In this document: positions 26,799 to 35,924 of the stretch, in pieces
How the letters are laid out: each line of letters begins with the position of its first letter
Numbering within the stretch: position 1 is the stretch's first letter
Assembly: GCA_910574285.1 (NCBI GenBank)
Contig: CAJTAL010000009.1
Coordinates: forward strand, 81,210 to 145,209
Direction: 5' to 3'
Source: Lachnospiraceae bacterium
GTDB taxonomy: Bacteria; Bacillota; Clostridia; Lachnospirales; Lachnospiraceae
Length of the DNA stretch: 64,000 nt
Notes under the pieces: model-generated
Seen by the model: the letters and a program-made list of their open reading frames with translations, nothing else
The model's database searches: none
Told to the model about the DNA's origin: nothing
Program-made: the position numbers and the translations under genes

Positions 26799-27482
26799 TT
26801 AAGACTCTTCTTCCAGAACCCGCAGACCGGCCGTACTGGTGACCGGAAGAGAGAAGACGATTCCCCCTGCCGGACTCGTTGGACCGGCCTGTTCCATGAT
26901 TGCCTTCATAATCGAATTCTTTTGCTGTGTGCGGACGACGATGAATATCATCTCTTTTTCCTCTGCGAGAGAGATACCGAGGAAACGTTTCGCATGTACC
27001 GCCCCAGTTCCCTTGGCGTGGATCACGGTACCGCCCGGCGCGTCGGCGCTTCTGGCCGCGTCCATGACGGTCTCGATATATCCTGCGTTTGCAATCGCAA
27101 TCAAAAGTTCATACTCTGTATTCTGCAACGAACTCTCCTCCTCTATAGATAATTCCTGGCCGACAGACAGGTATTGCAGTGTTTTCTTGCCTCCGACGCT
27201 GCTTAAGGGAATCAGAAACGCGATCCCCCTGCCGGGAATATCGATTTTCACCTGGGTATACAGGTCTTTTTTCAGCAATTTCCAGGTATCCCAGGTAACA
27301 AACGAGAAATAAGCCGTCTTCCCGGTGGCTTCTATCCCCAGATAATCAAGGACCGCGCTGTTAGCGGTGCCTTCACCCAGAGCCGTAAGTGTGATATGAA
27401 TGTTGTGCATCTTAAAAAACTGGATAAATTTGTCGCGCATCCCTCTGTTGGTGATGATTCCAAGCATATATACCGCGTTCAT
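26799..27482 (-). CDS. Tandem PII-like (P-II family) regulatory protein
   Basis: A 227-residue protein that looks like two ferredoxin-like PII-type units. The second is clearest, with IHAKGTGAVHAKRFLGI and PAGGIVFSLPV near the C-terminus. PII proteins sense nucleotides or small metabolites and control transporters and enzymes. The gene lies directly downstream of the DUF1538 membrane protein, the pattern of a PII subunit beside the transporter it gates (as GlnK beside AmtB). AGGAGG precedes the ATG. The canonical Tyr uridylylation loop is not recognisable. Partner and ligand are inferred only from position. Confidence 0.75.
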   Translation of the reverse strand: MNAVYMLGIITNRGMRDKFIQFFKMHNIHITLTALGEGTANSAVLDYLGIEATGKTAYFSFVTWDTWKLLKKDLYTQVKIDIPGRGIAFLIPLSSVGGKKTLQYLSVGQELSIEEESSLQNTEYELLIAIANAGYIETVMDAARSADAPGGTVIHAKGTGAVHAKRFLGISLAEEKEMIFIVVRTQQKNSIMKAIMEQAGPTSPAGGIVFSLPVTSTAGLRVLEEES

Positions 27483-27536
27483 AAAGCGTCCTCCTGCTTA
27501 CTGATATGTCATTCTTCTCGCGATGATGCATATGGT

Positions 27537-29075
27537 CTATAACTCTATAATATCATCATCTGCCAGGATATCAAGATAGGAAACAGATATTGTTTCTGTT
27601 TCGGTGGTTTCTTGTTTACCTGAACGATATTTATAGACCGCGCCCTGGAGCTGTATCGCGATCAGCGGGGTCATGGATACCATGGCCACGATTCCGAACG
27701 CGTCTCTGACAATATTTCCTCCGACCGCCTGGCATGCCCCCATGGCGAATGGAAGAAGGAAGGTTGCCGTCATCGGTCCGGATGCCACGCCGCCGGAGTC
27801 GAATGCAATGGCGGTAAATATCTTCGGTACAAAGAAGGACAGGCAAATGGCGATCACGTATCCGGGCAGGATAAACCAGAATACGGAAATTCCGGTCAGT
27901 ACCCGGACCATGGCAAGTCCCACGGATACCGCGACGCCGAGGGAGAGGCTTAAGCCCATGGATTTGCCTGAGATAGCGCCGGAGGTAATCTCTTCCACCT
28001 GCTCCATCAGCACATAGACAGCGGGCTCTGCCTTTACGATGAAGAAGCCTATGAGCATGCCGATCGGTATCAAAATAAAACGGTAGGGCAGTACTGCGAT
28101 CATCTGTCCCAGATAGTTGCCGACAGGCATAAAACCTACGTTTACTCCGGTGAGGAATAAGACAAGGCCGATATATGTATAGGCAATACCGATGATAATC
28201 TTAAGAAGCGTCTTTTTCTTCAATCTCAGAGAGATGATCTGAAAAGCCGTAAAAAACAGTACGATGGGCAGAAGAGACACCATAATCTCCTTTATGTATT
28301 CCGGGAATCCTACGGCAAAATACCGGCCGAGTTCTATGGAATCCTGAAGCGCCGGAAGTTCGGGAGGCGTATAAGCGGCGTCTTCGGGATGATAGAGAAG
28401 CCCGAGGGTCAGCACGGCAAGGATCGGACCGATAGAGCAGAGCGCGACAAGACCGAAGCTGTCGACTTCTGCGTGTTTATCGCTTCGGACGGCGGCGAAG
28501 CCGACACCCATCGACATGATGAAGGGTACGGTCATAGGTCCTGTCGTCACACCGCCGGAGTCAAACGCAACCGCAAGAAAATCTTCCTTAACCAGGAAAG
28601 CCAGCCCGAATACAAGGATATAAAATATGATCAAAAGCGGTGTAAGTGCGACGGAAAACAGCATACGCAGCACTGCGACCGCCAGAAAAGAGCCGACTCC
28701 GAAAGCGACTGCCAGGATCAGGATATGATTCGGTATAGAAGGAACCTGTTCGGCGAGAACCTGGAGATCAGGCTCCGAAACGGTGATCAGACAGCCTAGC
28801 AGAAAGCACAGGAAGAGGACGACCTGAAGTTTCATAGACTTCGCCATCTTCGTGCCGACTTTTTCTCCCATAGGCGTCATGGCGAGTTCTGCCCCCAGGG
28901 TAAAGAACATCATACCGATGACAAGAAGTACTGCGCCGAATAAAAACAGCAGCAGAATGGCCGGCGGGATGGGAGCGGCGGTGAAGCTTAACAACAGTAC
29001 GATTCCTATGATAGGAAGTACCGCTTTTAATGCTTCTTCTAATTTTTCGGATAATTTTGTCTGGTAAAAATTCAT
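27537..29075 (-). CDS. DUF1538 membrane protein, two repeats
   Basis: A 512-residue polytopic membrane protein made of two similar halves. Each half carries the same signature: AFDSGGVTTGPMTVPF in the first and AFDSGGVASGPMTATF in the second. The internal repeat suggests an inverted or tandem transporter fold with a substrate path lined by the Asp-Ser-Gly motifs. Function is unknown. The PII-like gene follows 54 bases downstream on the same strand, hinting at nitrogen- or nucleotide-regulated transport. GAAAGGA lies upstream of the ATG. The C-terminal tail after about residue 480 is acidic and probably cytoplasmic. Confidence 0.85.
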   Translation of the reverse strand: MNFYQTKLSEKLEEALKAVLPIIGIVLLLSFTAAPIPPAILLLFLFGAVLLVIGMMFFTLGAELAMTPMGEKVGTKMAKSMKLQVVLFLCFLLGCLITVSEPDLQVLAEQVPSIPNHILILAVAFGVGSFLAVAVLRMLFSVALTPLLIIFYILVFGLAFLVKEDFLAVAFDSGGVTTGPMTVPFIMSMGVGFAAVRSDKHAEVDSFGLVALCSIGPILAVLTLGLLYHPEDAAYTPPELPALQDSIELGRYFAVGFPEYIKEIMVSLLPIVLFFTAFQIISLRLKKKTLLKIIIGIAYTYIGLVLFLTGVNVGFMPVGNYLGQMIAVLPYRFILIPIGMLIGFFIVKAEPAVYVLMEQVEEITSGAISGKSMGLSLSLGVAVSVGLAMVRVLTGISVFWFILPGYVIAICLSFFVPKIFTAIAFDSGGVASGPMTATFLLPFAMGACQAVGGNIVRDAFGIVAMVSMTPLIAIQLQGAVYKYRSGKQETTETETISVSYLDILADDDIIEL

Positions 29076-29247
29076 AAAGAAAGAATCCTTTCTCGAGTCA
29101 AAGGCCTTAAAGCCGAGTGACTCGTTGCTTGCGGGAAATAAAAACTTGACCTATTATATATACTGTAGCATAATCTAAGAAAGAACCGCAACTTTAATGT
29201 GGTGAAAAAGGAGCAAATCAGAAGGATTTAACGGTTTCTTAACAGGC

Positions 29248-29276
29248 TTGCAAAGCCCGGATGAATTCGTTATAAT
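29248..29276 (+). promoter_or_regulatory. SigA-type promoter
   Basis: TTGCAA (29248-29253) and TATAAT (29271-29276) are spaced by 17 bases, 33 bases before the YbaK/ProX-like start. It probably also drives the downstream ATPase gene. The rest of the 29076-29309 gap shows no gene. Confidence 0.7.
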
Positions 29277-29309
29277 TAACCACAGAACAATTATGGAGGT
29301 TTATAAAAG

Positions 29310-29846
29310 ATGTATATCAGCGAGATCAGGACATCCGCGCCCACGGATGAACGTATGCCGTTAGAGAGAAAGATGTATGAGACATTGGATCGATTGAAGA
29401 TACCATATGAACAAGTAGACAATGATCCGGCAGCATCCATGGAGGAGTGTGCCGCCATCGACGATGCGATCGGGACCGAGATCCGTAAGAACGTGTTCTT
29501 GTGTAATCAGAAGAAGACTACATTCTTCTTGTTAGTGATGCCGGCAGATAAAGCATTTGACACGGCTTCTTTCAGTAAGAAATTAGGAGTATCACATATG
29601 TCGTTCGCGCCGCCGGAGAAGATGATGGAGCACCTTGGGACAACGCCGGGGTCAGCGAGCGTTGCAGGACTTCTGACAGATGAGGACGATTATGTGCAGG
29701 TCATTGTGGATAAAGAGGTGGCTGACGCGGAATGGTTTGGATGTAATCCGGGAATTAACACCAGCCACCTGAAATTCAAAACAAAGGACCTTCTGAATAA
29801 ATTTCTCCCTGCGATTCATCACAGGGCAAGGATCGTTGCATTATAG
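29310..29846 (+). CDS. YbaK/ProX-type aminoacyl-tRNA deacylase
   Basis: A 178-residue protein with the YbaK/EbsC/ProX editing fold, seen in IRKNVFLCNQKKTTFFLLVMP, the SFAPPEKMMEHLG segment and GCNPGINTSHLKF. Members of the ProX branch hydrolyse mis-charged Ala-tRNA(Pro) in trans to prolyl-tRNA synthetase. GGAGGT lies upstream of the ATG and a good promoter lies before it. The COG3044 ATPase gene follows on the same strand after 51 bases. ProX-type proteins are about 160-180 residues, so the length fits a full free-standing editing protein. Confidence 0.88.
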   Translation: MYISEIRTSAPTDERMPLERKMYETLDRLKIPYEQVDNDPAASMEECAAIDDAIGTEIRKNVFLCNQKKTTFFLLVMPADKAFDTASFSKKLGVSHMSFAPPEKMMEHLGTTPGSASVAGLLTDEDDYVQVIVDKEVADAEWFGCNPGINTSHLKFKTKDLLNKFLPAIHHRARIVAL

Positions 29847-29897
29847 TTGATATGGAAGCGGGATATTTGACAGAAAGAGTGAGGAGTAAGATAGAAG

Positions 29898-31607
29898 ATG
29901 AAGACATCAGAAGACTTGAGGCAACTATTGGACCGTATAGATCACAGGGGATATCCGGCGTATAAGGATACAAAAGGAGTATATCAATTTGGGAAATATG
30001 TACTTTTTATTGATCATGTACAGGGAGATCCGTTTGCATCCCCGTCAAAATTAAGCGTCAAGGTTCCGGGACGTCTGGCGGGGTTCTCGAAAGAATTATT
30101 CGATAAGAAACACAAGAGAATCGCTCTGCAGGATGAATTGATCCGGAATTTCTGGAGACAGATACAGCAGTATTCTTTTCAGGCGAAGGGGTCGGGAAAG
30201 AGCGGCGTCATTAGTGTAACACGGTGTTCCCAGGAGGTTCTGGAGCGGACGGCTTGTGAGATTGATTCCGGAAACGGTGATATCACGGTAAGGTTTGAGG
30301 TCGGCTTTCCTGCGAACGGAAGGACGATCAATGCAGGAGAGCTTAAGAAGATCTTGTATGATTTCCTTCCGGTCTGTGTGGAAAAGGCATTATATTACGG
30401 AAGAATCGATAAGAAGAAGATACGCCAGGTCATGGAATTATCGGAAGATCAGGAATATATCCGAAGTCAGTTAGAAGTAAAGGGATTGGCGGCGTTTATT
30501 GCGAACGAATCGGTTCTTCCAAGAGAATCCGGCGTATCACAGCGTCCGATGAAGGGCGGCGTCCCGTTTGTATCACCGAAATCTATGGAAGTAACGATGG
30601 AGCTTCCATATAAAGGAACGATCTGCGGCATGGGTATTCCAAAAGGAGTCACGCTGATCGTAGGCGGAGGATATCATGGGAAATCCACACTCTTAAAAGC
30701 CCTGGAAACAGGTGTGTACCCGCATATCATCGGTGACGGAAGAGAATATGTGGTAACGGATGCCGCTGCCGTGAAGATTCGGGCAGAGGACGGACGCAGC
30801 ATTAAGCATACGGATATCTCGATGTTTATCAATGATCTGCCAAACGGGAAGGATACGGTCGCTTTTGATACAGAGGATGCCAGCGGAAGCACGTCCCAGG
30901 CAGCGAATGTCGTAGAGAGCATGGAAGCCGGGGCGACGGTATTTCTGATCGACGAAGATACAAGTGCGACGAATTTTATGGTTCGGGATGAACTGATGCA
31001 GCGGGTGATTCACCGGGATATGGAACCGATTACGCCGTTTATCGAGAGGGTCAGAGAACTTTACGAGAGATTTGGAATCTCTACGGTCATCGTAGCGGGA
31101 AGTTCCGGCGCATATTTTGAAGTCGCGGATACGATCGTGCAGATGGACCGTTATGTTCCAAAAGAGATCACAGGACTTGCGAAGGAAGCTGCCAGAGACT
31201 ATCCAAAGCTTAAGCTGCCAGAAGACGGCGTGGGACAGCCGTCCTTTGACCGTAAGGTACGTCATAATACGGAGTTTAAGCACAAAGGACGCGTCAAGAT
31301 CAAGACGATGGGGAGAGACGGCGTTATGCTGAATCATGAGACCGTCGATTTGAGATATGTGGAACAGTTGATGGACAGCGAGCAGCTAACTGCCCTTGGA
31401 AATATGGTCAAATATCTGGAAGAGGAGATGTTTGACGGAAGAAAGACGCTTGGACAGGCAATCGAAGCGCTCTGGATCCGGTTGAATCAGCAGGGGCTTA
31501 AGGCCATATGTGACGGCGGTTATCTTCCGGGGAATCTGGCTATGCCGAGAAAGCAGGAGATATATGCATGTCTGAATCGTTACCGGCATTTGGGGACGTC
31601 TCGCTGA
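29898..31607 (+). CDS. COG3044-type predicted ABC-class ATPase
   Basis: A 569-residue soluble protein of the predicted ABC-ATPase family (PF09818 type). Walker A is GGGYHGKST in VTLIVGGGYHGKSTLLKAL, near residue 255. A Walker B-like strand reads ATVFLIDEDTSATNFM. A signature-like Ser/Gly-rich stretch (DASGSTSQAANVVE) lies between them. It is not linked to membrane permeases. Some members have been proposed to act in RNA or tRNA metabolism; I cannot assign a reaction. It follows the tRNA deacylase gene and may share its promoter. Confidence 0.85.
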   Translation: MKTSEDLRQLLDRIDHRGYPAYKDTKGVYQFGKYVLFIDHVQGDPFASPSKLSVKVPGRLAGFSKELFDKKHKRIALQDELIRNFWRQIQQYSFQAKGSGKSGVISVTRCSQEVLERTACEIDSGNGDITVRFEVGFPANGRTINAGELKKILYDFLPVCVEKALYYGRIDKKKIRQVMELSEDQEYIRSQLEVKGLAAFIANESVLPRESGVSQRPMKGGVPFVSPKSMEVTMELPYKGTICGMGIPKGVTLIVGGGYHGKSTLLKALETGVYPHIIGDGREYVVTDAAAVKIRAEDGRSIKHTDISMFINDLPNGKDTVAFDTEDASGSTSQAANVVESMEAGATVFLIDEDTSATNFMVRDELMQRVIHRDMEPITPFIERVRELYERFGISTVIVAGSSGAYFEVADTIVQMDRYVPKEITGLAKEAARDYPKLKLPEDGVGQPSFDRKVRHNTEFKHKGRVKIKTMGRDGVMLNHETVDLRYVEQLMDSEQLTALGNMVKYLEEEMFDGRKTLGQAIEALWIRLNQQGLKAICDGGYLPGNLAMPRKQEIYACLNRYRHLGTSR

Positions 31608-31643
31608 TAAAGCCGGGTTAAAAATGAGGAGAGGGGGAATCCT

Positions 31644-32213
31644 ATGAGAGTGATTGCAGGAAGCGCCAGAAGAATACAATTGAAGACACTGGATGGGATG
31701 GATACACGGCCGACCACTGACCGGATCAAGGAAACCTTATTCAATATGATTGCTCCGTATCTGTATGACTGCATTTTCCTGGATTTGTTTGCCGGGAGCG
31801 GAGGGATCGGAATTGAAGCGTTAAGCAGAGGTGCGATGGAGGCGGTGTTTGTCGAGAAGAATCCGAAAGCGATGGAATATATCAAGGATAATCTGGAGCG
31901 CACGCATCTGAGACGAAAGGGAATGACGATGTCCATGGATGTCATGACGGCGCTTTATAAATTGGAAGGCGAGAAGCAGTTCGATTACATTTTCATGGAT
32001 CCGCCCTACGGACAGGGGCTGGAACAGAAGGTTCTGTCGTATCTGTCAGAATCCTCTCTTTTATCTTACGACGGAGTGATTATTGCCGAAGCCTCAAAAG
32101 ATACTGACTTTGAATATGTGAAAGAATTTGGGTTTTCTATCATAAAAACAAAGGAATACAAGACGAATAAGCATGTGTTTATGGAACCGTCAGGAAGGAA
32201 AGGGATATGTTAA
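31644..32213 (+). CDS. rsmD: 16S rRNA (guanine(966)-N2)-methyltransferase RsmD
   Basis: A 189-residue SAM-dependent methyltransferase with the RsmD pattern: [13 protein letters not shown] at the start, [20 protein letters not shown] for SAM binding and the catalytic DPPY in [11 protein letters not shown]. It methylates N2 of G966 in 16S rRNA. GAGGGGGAA lies before the ATG. Its stop overlaps the coaD start by 7 bases; rsmD-coaD is a common pair in Firmicutes. Confidence 0.96.
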   Translation: MRVIAGSARRIQLKTLDGMDTRPTTDRIKETLFNMIAPYLYDCIFLDLFAGSGGIGIEALSRGAMEAVFVEKNPKAMEYIKDNLERTHLRRKGMTMSMDVMTALYKLEGEKQFDYIFMDPPYGQGLEQKVLSYLSESSLLSYDGVIIAEASKDTDFEYVKEFGFSIIKTKEYKTNKHVFMEPSGRKGIC

Positions 32214-32701
32214 GAGCAATCTATCCGGGGAGCTTCGATCCTGTCACGTACGGACATCTTGATGTGATCCGCCGTTCGGCGCGGCTGGTGGATGAGTTAA
32301 TTATCGGAGTCTTGAATAATAAAGCAAAAAGTCCGTTGTTTTCCGTAGAAGAACGTGTTAAAATGTTAAAGGAAGTGACGGAAGATATACCGAATGTAAA
32401 GATTATTCCATTTGAAGGATTGTTGGTAGATTTTGCCCGCAAGATGGATGCGGGGATGGTAATACGCGGATTAAGGGCGATTACGGACTTTGAATATGAA
32501 TTGCAGATGGCGCAGACGAATCACAAGATGGCGCCGGAAGTAGACACCGCATTTCTGACAACCAGTTTGGAATATTCATATCTGAGCTCTACCACAGTAA
32601 AAGAAGTGGCTGCTTTCGGAGGGGATATTTCGCAGTTTGTGCCGGATATTGTCGCAGACAGAATTACAGAGAAGATGAAGAAGGAGAGTGTAGATGTATG
32701 A
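32207..32701 (+). CDS. coaD: Phosphopantetheine adenylyltransferase
   Basis: A 164-residue CoaD. The nucleotidyltransferase motif [11 protein letters not shown] sits at the N-terminus, and [19 protein letters not shown] and [14 protein letters not shown] follow. It makes dephospho-CoA from ATP and 4'-phosphopantetheine, the penultimate step of CoA synthesis. It overlaps rsmD upstream by 7 bases and the coiled-coil gene downstream by 4 bases, so the three are translationally coupled. CoA also supplies the phosphopantetheine arm for the NRPS carriers elsewhere in the window, though the genes are not linked. Confidence 0.97.
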   Translation: MLRAIYPGSFDPVTYGHLDVIRRSARLVDELIIGVLNNKAKSPLFSVEERVKMLKEVTEDIPNVKIIPFEGLLVDFARKMDAGMVIRGLRAITDFEYELQMAQTNHKMAPEVDTAFLTTSLEYSYLSSTTVKEVAAFGGDISQFVPDIVADRITEKMKKESVDV

Positions 32702-33336
32702 GTAGCCGTATTGAACAGATTATTGATGAGATTGAAGAATATATTGACAGTTGCAAATTCCAGCCGTTGTCTACGTCTAAGATCATCGTGAATAAGGATC
32801 AGATGGATGAATTGCTTCGGGAGCTTCGCATGAAGACTCCGGATGAGATCAAGCGTTATCAGAAGATTATTGCCAATAAGGATGCGATTCTGGCAGACGC
32901 CCAGTCAAAGGCAGACAGCATGATAGAGGAAGCGCAGATTCATACCAGCGAGTTGGTCAGTGAACATGAGATTATGCAGCAGGCGTATTCTCAGGCGAAT
33001 GAGATCGTAACGGCAGCTACGGAACAGGCGCAGGAGATTCTGGATCATGCCACAAGAGACGCCAATGATATCCGGATCGGCGCGATGCAGTATACGGATG
33101 ATCTGCTGGCGAATGCGGAGAGTATTATCGGTCATACACTTGACAGTTATACTACGAAATATGACGGGCTTGTGAATTCCCTGCAGGAGTGCTATGATAT
33201 GGTGCGTAACAATCGTTCAGAGCTTGAGATTCCGGAACAGTCCGCGGAAGGGCTTGAGGCGGAATACGGCGGTACGGAATATGAGAGCGCGGAGCCGGAA
33301 CCGGAATATTTGCCTGATGAAGAAGGCATGGAATAA
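32698..33336 (+). CDS. Coiled-coil protein, V-ATPase subunit H/DivIVA-like, unknown function
   Basis: A 212-residue soluble protein dominated by a long helix (about 60-175) of the kind seen in ATP-synthase b-like or DivIVA-like proteins ([32 protein letters not shown]). The C-terminal 40 residues are acidic and probably disordered. Its ATG overlaps the coaD stop by 4 bases. It is conserved after coaD in related Clostridia as far as I recall. No catalytic motif is seen. A structural or division-related role is possible but unproven. Confidence 0.75.
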   Translation: MSSRIEQIIDEIEEYIDSCKFQPLSTSKIIVNKDQMDELLRELRMKTPDEIKRYQKIIANKDAILADAQSKADSMIEEAQIHTSELVSEHEIMQQAYSQANEIVTAATEQAQEILDHATRDANDIRIGAMQYTDDLLANAESIIGHTLDSYTTKYDGLVNSLQECYDMVRNNRSELEIPEQSAEGLEAEYGGTEYESAEPEPEYLPDEEGME

Positions 33337-33353
33337 GGATGATCCGATACAAA

Positions 33354-34286
33354 TCAGCATAATAACAGATAGCCATATATAAGAAGGCTGGTGACCGACG
33401 CGGTTGCCAGCTTTTCTGCGATGTAAGGCAAGAAGGGCAATGAGGTATCCCTTATCATGGATTTGGTCTGGGCGGCAGCGCACCATCCGCCGAAAGCGGC
33501 AAGGGTCAGAGTCTGCAGAATCTTGGCAGATGCCGGAAGGCTGCTCTGGCAAATCAGCGTCACACCGTTCGTAAGCTCCAGAGAAGGGAGAATCAGAGAC
33601 TTAAGAAGCGGTATCCGGACAGGAAGCTGTCCGATGAGGCAGATACAGATGGAAAAAAGTATGATATATCCGCCGATACGTGTAATCGTCTCGAACCCGT
33701 TCATGATGCATGTATCCAGCGCGCCGGCAAGATCCTGAGAGTGTGCGGGAGAATAAGGGCGGCTGTGCCGGGAGACGTCTTTCGGTATACGGTATAGAAA
33801 GCGGAATATAAAGCTCAGCAAAACCGGGGCGGATAGAGTGATGCTAAGGAGCGGCAGGGTAATGGCGGAACGGTTGAGATTCTGCCATATAATATAGCTT
33901 ATGATGAACATAGGACTCGTATTATTACAGAAAGACAACAGATAACGCCCTTCTTCTTCGGATATGTAGTTCATATTCAAAAGATCTGCGGTTATCTTGC
34001 CCCCCATAGGGCATCCGCAGAGGAATCCGACCAGCACGGCGAAAGAACCGTAGGGAGACACACGGAAAAGACGGCAGAGGACAGGAGACGTGACGCGGGC
34101 GATCAGGTCGATAGCTCCTGTGCGGATCAGAAGATTGGATAAGATAATGAAAGGAAGAAGAGTGGGAAGAACCGTGTTGAACCAGAGTATCAGCCCGCTG
34201 CTTGCGCCCTGAAAAGTGTTCTTCGGAAATAAAAGCATACAGATAAAAAGGCCGGTCATGCATAGAACAGAAAGCAGATGTCTCAT
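33354..34286 (-). CDS. ylbJ: Sporulation integral membrane protein YlbJ
   Basis: A 310-residue membrane protein with about eight hydrophobic segments and the nucleoside-recognition/Gate-type pattern. Visible conserved parts are FNTVLPTLLPFIILSNLLI, GFLCGCPMGGKITADL and FCNNTSPMFIISYI, as in YlbJ. In Bacillus, YlbJ is needed for proper spore cortex formation. It is convergent to the coiled-coil gene and divergent from pepD. AAAGGA lies 10 bases before the ATG. Its presence supports a spore-forming clostridial host. Confidence 0.9.
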   Translation of the reverse strand: MRHLLSVLCMTGLFICMLLFPKNTFQGASSGLILWFNTVLPTLLPFIILSNLLIRTGAIDLIARVTSPVLCRLFRVSPYGSFAVLVGFLCGCPMGGKITADLLNMNYISEEEGRYLLSFCNNTSPMFIISYIIWQNLNRSAITLPLLSITLSAPVLLSFIFRFLYRIPKDVSRHSRPYSPAHSQDLAGALDTCIMNGFETITRIGGYIILFSICICLIGQLPVRIPLLKSLILPSLELTNGVTLICQSSLPASAKILQTLTLAAFGGWCAAAQTKSMIRDTSLPFLPYIAEKLATASVTSLLIYGYLLLC

Positions 34287-34334
34287 GAAATCATATCCTT
34301 TGATATTTCTCTTTGATATATTCTATGGATTTGG

Positions 34335-34363
34335 TTGATTTTTTATGAAGACTGGCACATAAT
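34335..34363 (+). promoter_or_regulatory. Probable pepD promoter
   Basis: TTGATT (34335-34340) and CATAAT (34358-34363) are spaced by 17 bases in the divergent ylbJ/pepD gap, 36 bases before the pepD ATG. Each hexamer matches the SigA consensus in four to five positions. Confidence 0.5.
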
Positions 34364-34399
34364 AGTTCTTGAGACCATCTAAGAAAGAGAGGAATAGAA

Positions 34400-35848
34400 A
34401 TGGCAGTATTAGAGAACCTTGAGCCTCAGAAAGTATTGTATTTTTTTGAGGAGATCTGCAAGATTCCGCACGGGACATTCGATACGAAACGTATCAGTGA
34501 TTATTGTGTTTCCTTTGCAAAGGAACGTAATCTGGAAGTAATTCAGGATGAAATGAACAATGTCATTATCAAAAAACCGGGAACGGCGGGTTATGAGGAT
34601 TGTGAACCCGTAATCCTTCAGGGACATATTGATATGGTGTGCGAAAAGACCGCGGAATCTACCCATGATTTTAAGACGGACGGATTAGAGCTTTATATTG
34701 AAGACGGTTATCTGAAAGCAAAGGACACGACTTTGGGAGGCGACGACGGGATTGCGGTTGCCATGGCGATGGCAGTCTTAGACAGCGACGATATCCCGCA
34801 TCCGCCTGTTGAAGCTCTGTTTACCGTAGACGAAGAGGTTGGTATGGGCGGCGCGGACGCGGTTGATCTTTCTCTGCTGAAGGGAAGGAAATTGATTAAC
34901 ATGGATTCTGAGACAGAAGGAATCCTGACGACCGGCTGTGCGGGCGGTATCCGGTATGAGGTTATTCTTCCTGTTCAGAGAGAGAAGAGAAGCGGAAGCA
35001 AAATCTCTGTCCGGATCCACGGTTTATCAGGAGGACATTCCGGTACGGAGATTCATAAGCAGCGGGGAAACGCAAATAAGATGATGGGACGCTTTTTGTA
35101 CCGTCTGGCGAAAGAAGTATCCTTTTCTCTGATCAGCATCAACGGCGGAACGAAGGATAACGTGATCACACCCGATACTACGGCAGAGATTATAGTGGAA
35201 AAGGGCAGAGAGAATGCGGTTCATGCCGCGGCGGAAGAAATGGAAAAGATCTGGAATGACGAATTCATGGGCGAAGAACCCGGACTCAAAGTAGATATTT
35301 TTGCATCTGAAGTCTCAGATTGCGAGGCGATGGAGAAGGTTTCAACAGAGCGTGTCGTTTCTTATCTGATGCTTTGTCCGAACGGGCTGCAGGAATTTAA
35401 CCGAAAGATCGAGGGCGTGGTGGAGACTTCGCTGAATCTTGGCGTTCTGGAGACGAAAGAAGACAAGGTACAGATCATACATCAGATCAGAAGTTCCGTG
35501 GAGACCAGAAAGTATCAGATTAAGGAGCAGTTAGAGCAGTGTGTCAAGGCTGTAGGCGGAGAAGGAGTCATCACGAATGAATATCCGGCATGGCAGTATA
35601 ATCCGGATTCCGAACTGCGCCAGATCATGGTAGATACTTATCGAGAACTTTATGGAGAAGAACCAGTGGTGTCGGTAATACATGCAGGTCTGGAATGCGG
35701 GCTTTTCCTTGGAAAGCGTCCGGATCTTGACTGTGTATCCTTCGGTCCGGACGTCATAGACGTACATTCGGTCAATGAAGCTTTGAATCTTGCGTCTACC
35801 CAGAGGGTATGGGATCATTTGAAGGCGATTCTTAAAAATTGTAAGTAA
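34400..35848 (+). CDS. pepD: Aminoacyl-histidine dipeptidase (M20 family)
   Basis: A 482-residue PepD-type metallopeptidase. Metal-site motifs are present: LQGHIDMVCEK, LGGDDGIAVAMAMAV and DEEVGMGGADAV, with SGGHSGTEIHK in the lid domain. PepD hydrolyses Xaa-His and other dipeptides, including carnosine, in the cytoplasm. GAGAGGAA lies before the ATG and a promoter-like pair lies upstream. The gene is monocistronic and ends at a strong terminator. Confidence 0.95.
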   Translation: MAVLENLEPQKVLYFFEEICKIPHGTFDTKRISDYCVSFAKERNLEVIQDEMNNVIIKKPGTAGYEDCEPVILQGHIDMVCEKTAESTHDFKTDGLELYIEDGYLKAKDTTLGGDDGIAVAMAMAVLDSDDIPHPPVEALFTVDEEVGMGGADAVDLSLLKGRKLINMDSETEGILTTGCAGGIRYEVILPVQREKRSGSKISVRIHGLSGGHSGTEIHKQRGNANKMMGRFLYRLAKEVSFSLISINGGTKDNVITPDTTAEIIVEKGRENAVHAAAEEMEKIWNDEFMGEEPGLKVDIFASEVSDCEAMEKVSTERVVSYLMLCPNGLQEFNRKIEGVVETSLNLGVLETKEDKVQIIHQIRSSVETRKYQIKEQLEQCVKAVGGEGVITNEYPAWQYNPDSELRQIMVDTYRELYGEEPVVSVIHAGLECGLFLGKRPDLDCVSFGPDVIDVHSVNEALNLASTQRVWDHLKAILKNCK

Positions 35849-35865
35849 AAAGACGGCGGTTACAG

Positions 35866-35898
35866 AACCGGCTCCGGGAATATGGAGCCGGTTTTTTT
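35866..35898 (+). terminator. Rho-independent terminator after pepD
   Basis: AACCGGCTCC (35866-35875) and GGAGCCGGTT (35884-35893) form a 10-bp GC-rich stem with an 8-base loop, followed by a T run to 35898. Confidence 0.9.
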
Positions 35899-35924
35899 CA
35901 TATAGTAAGAAAAAAAGGATTTTT

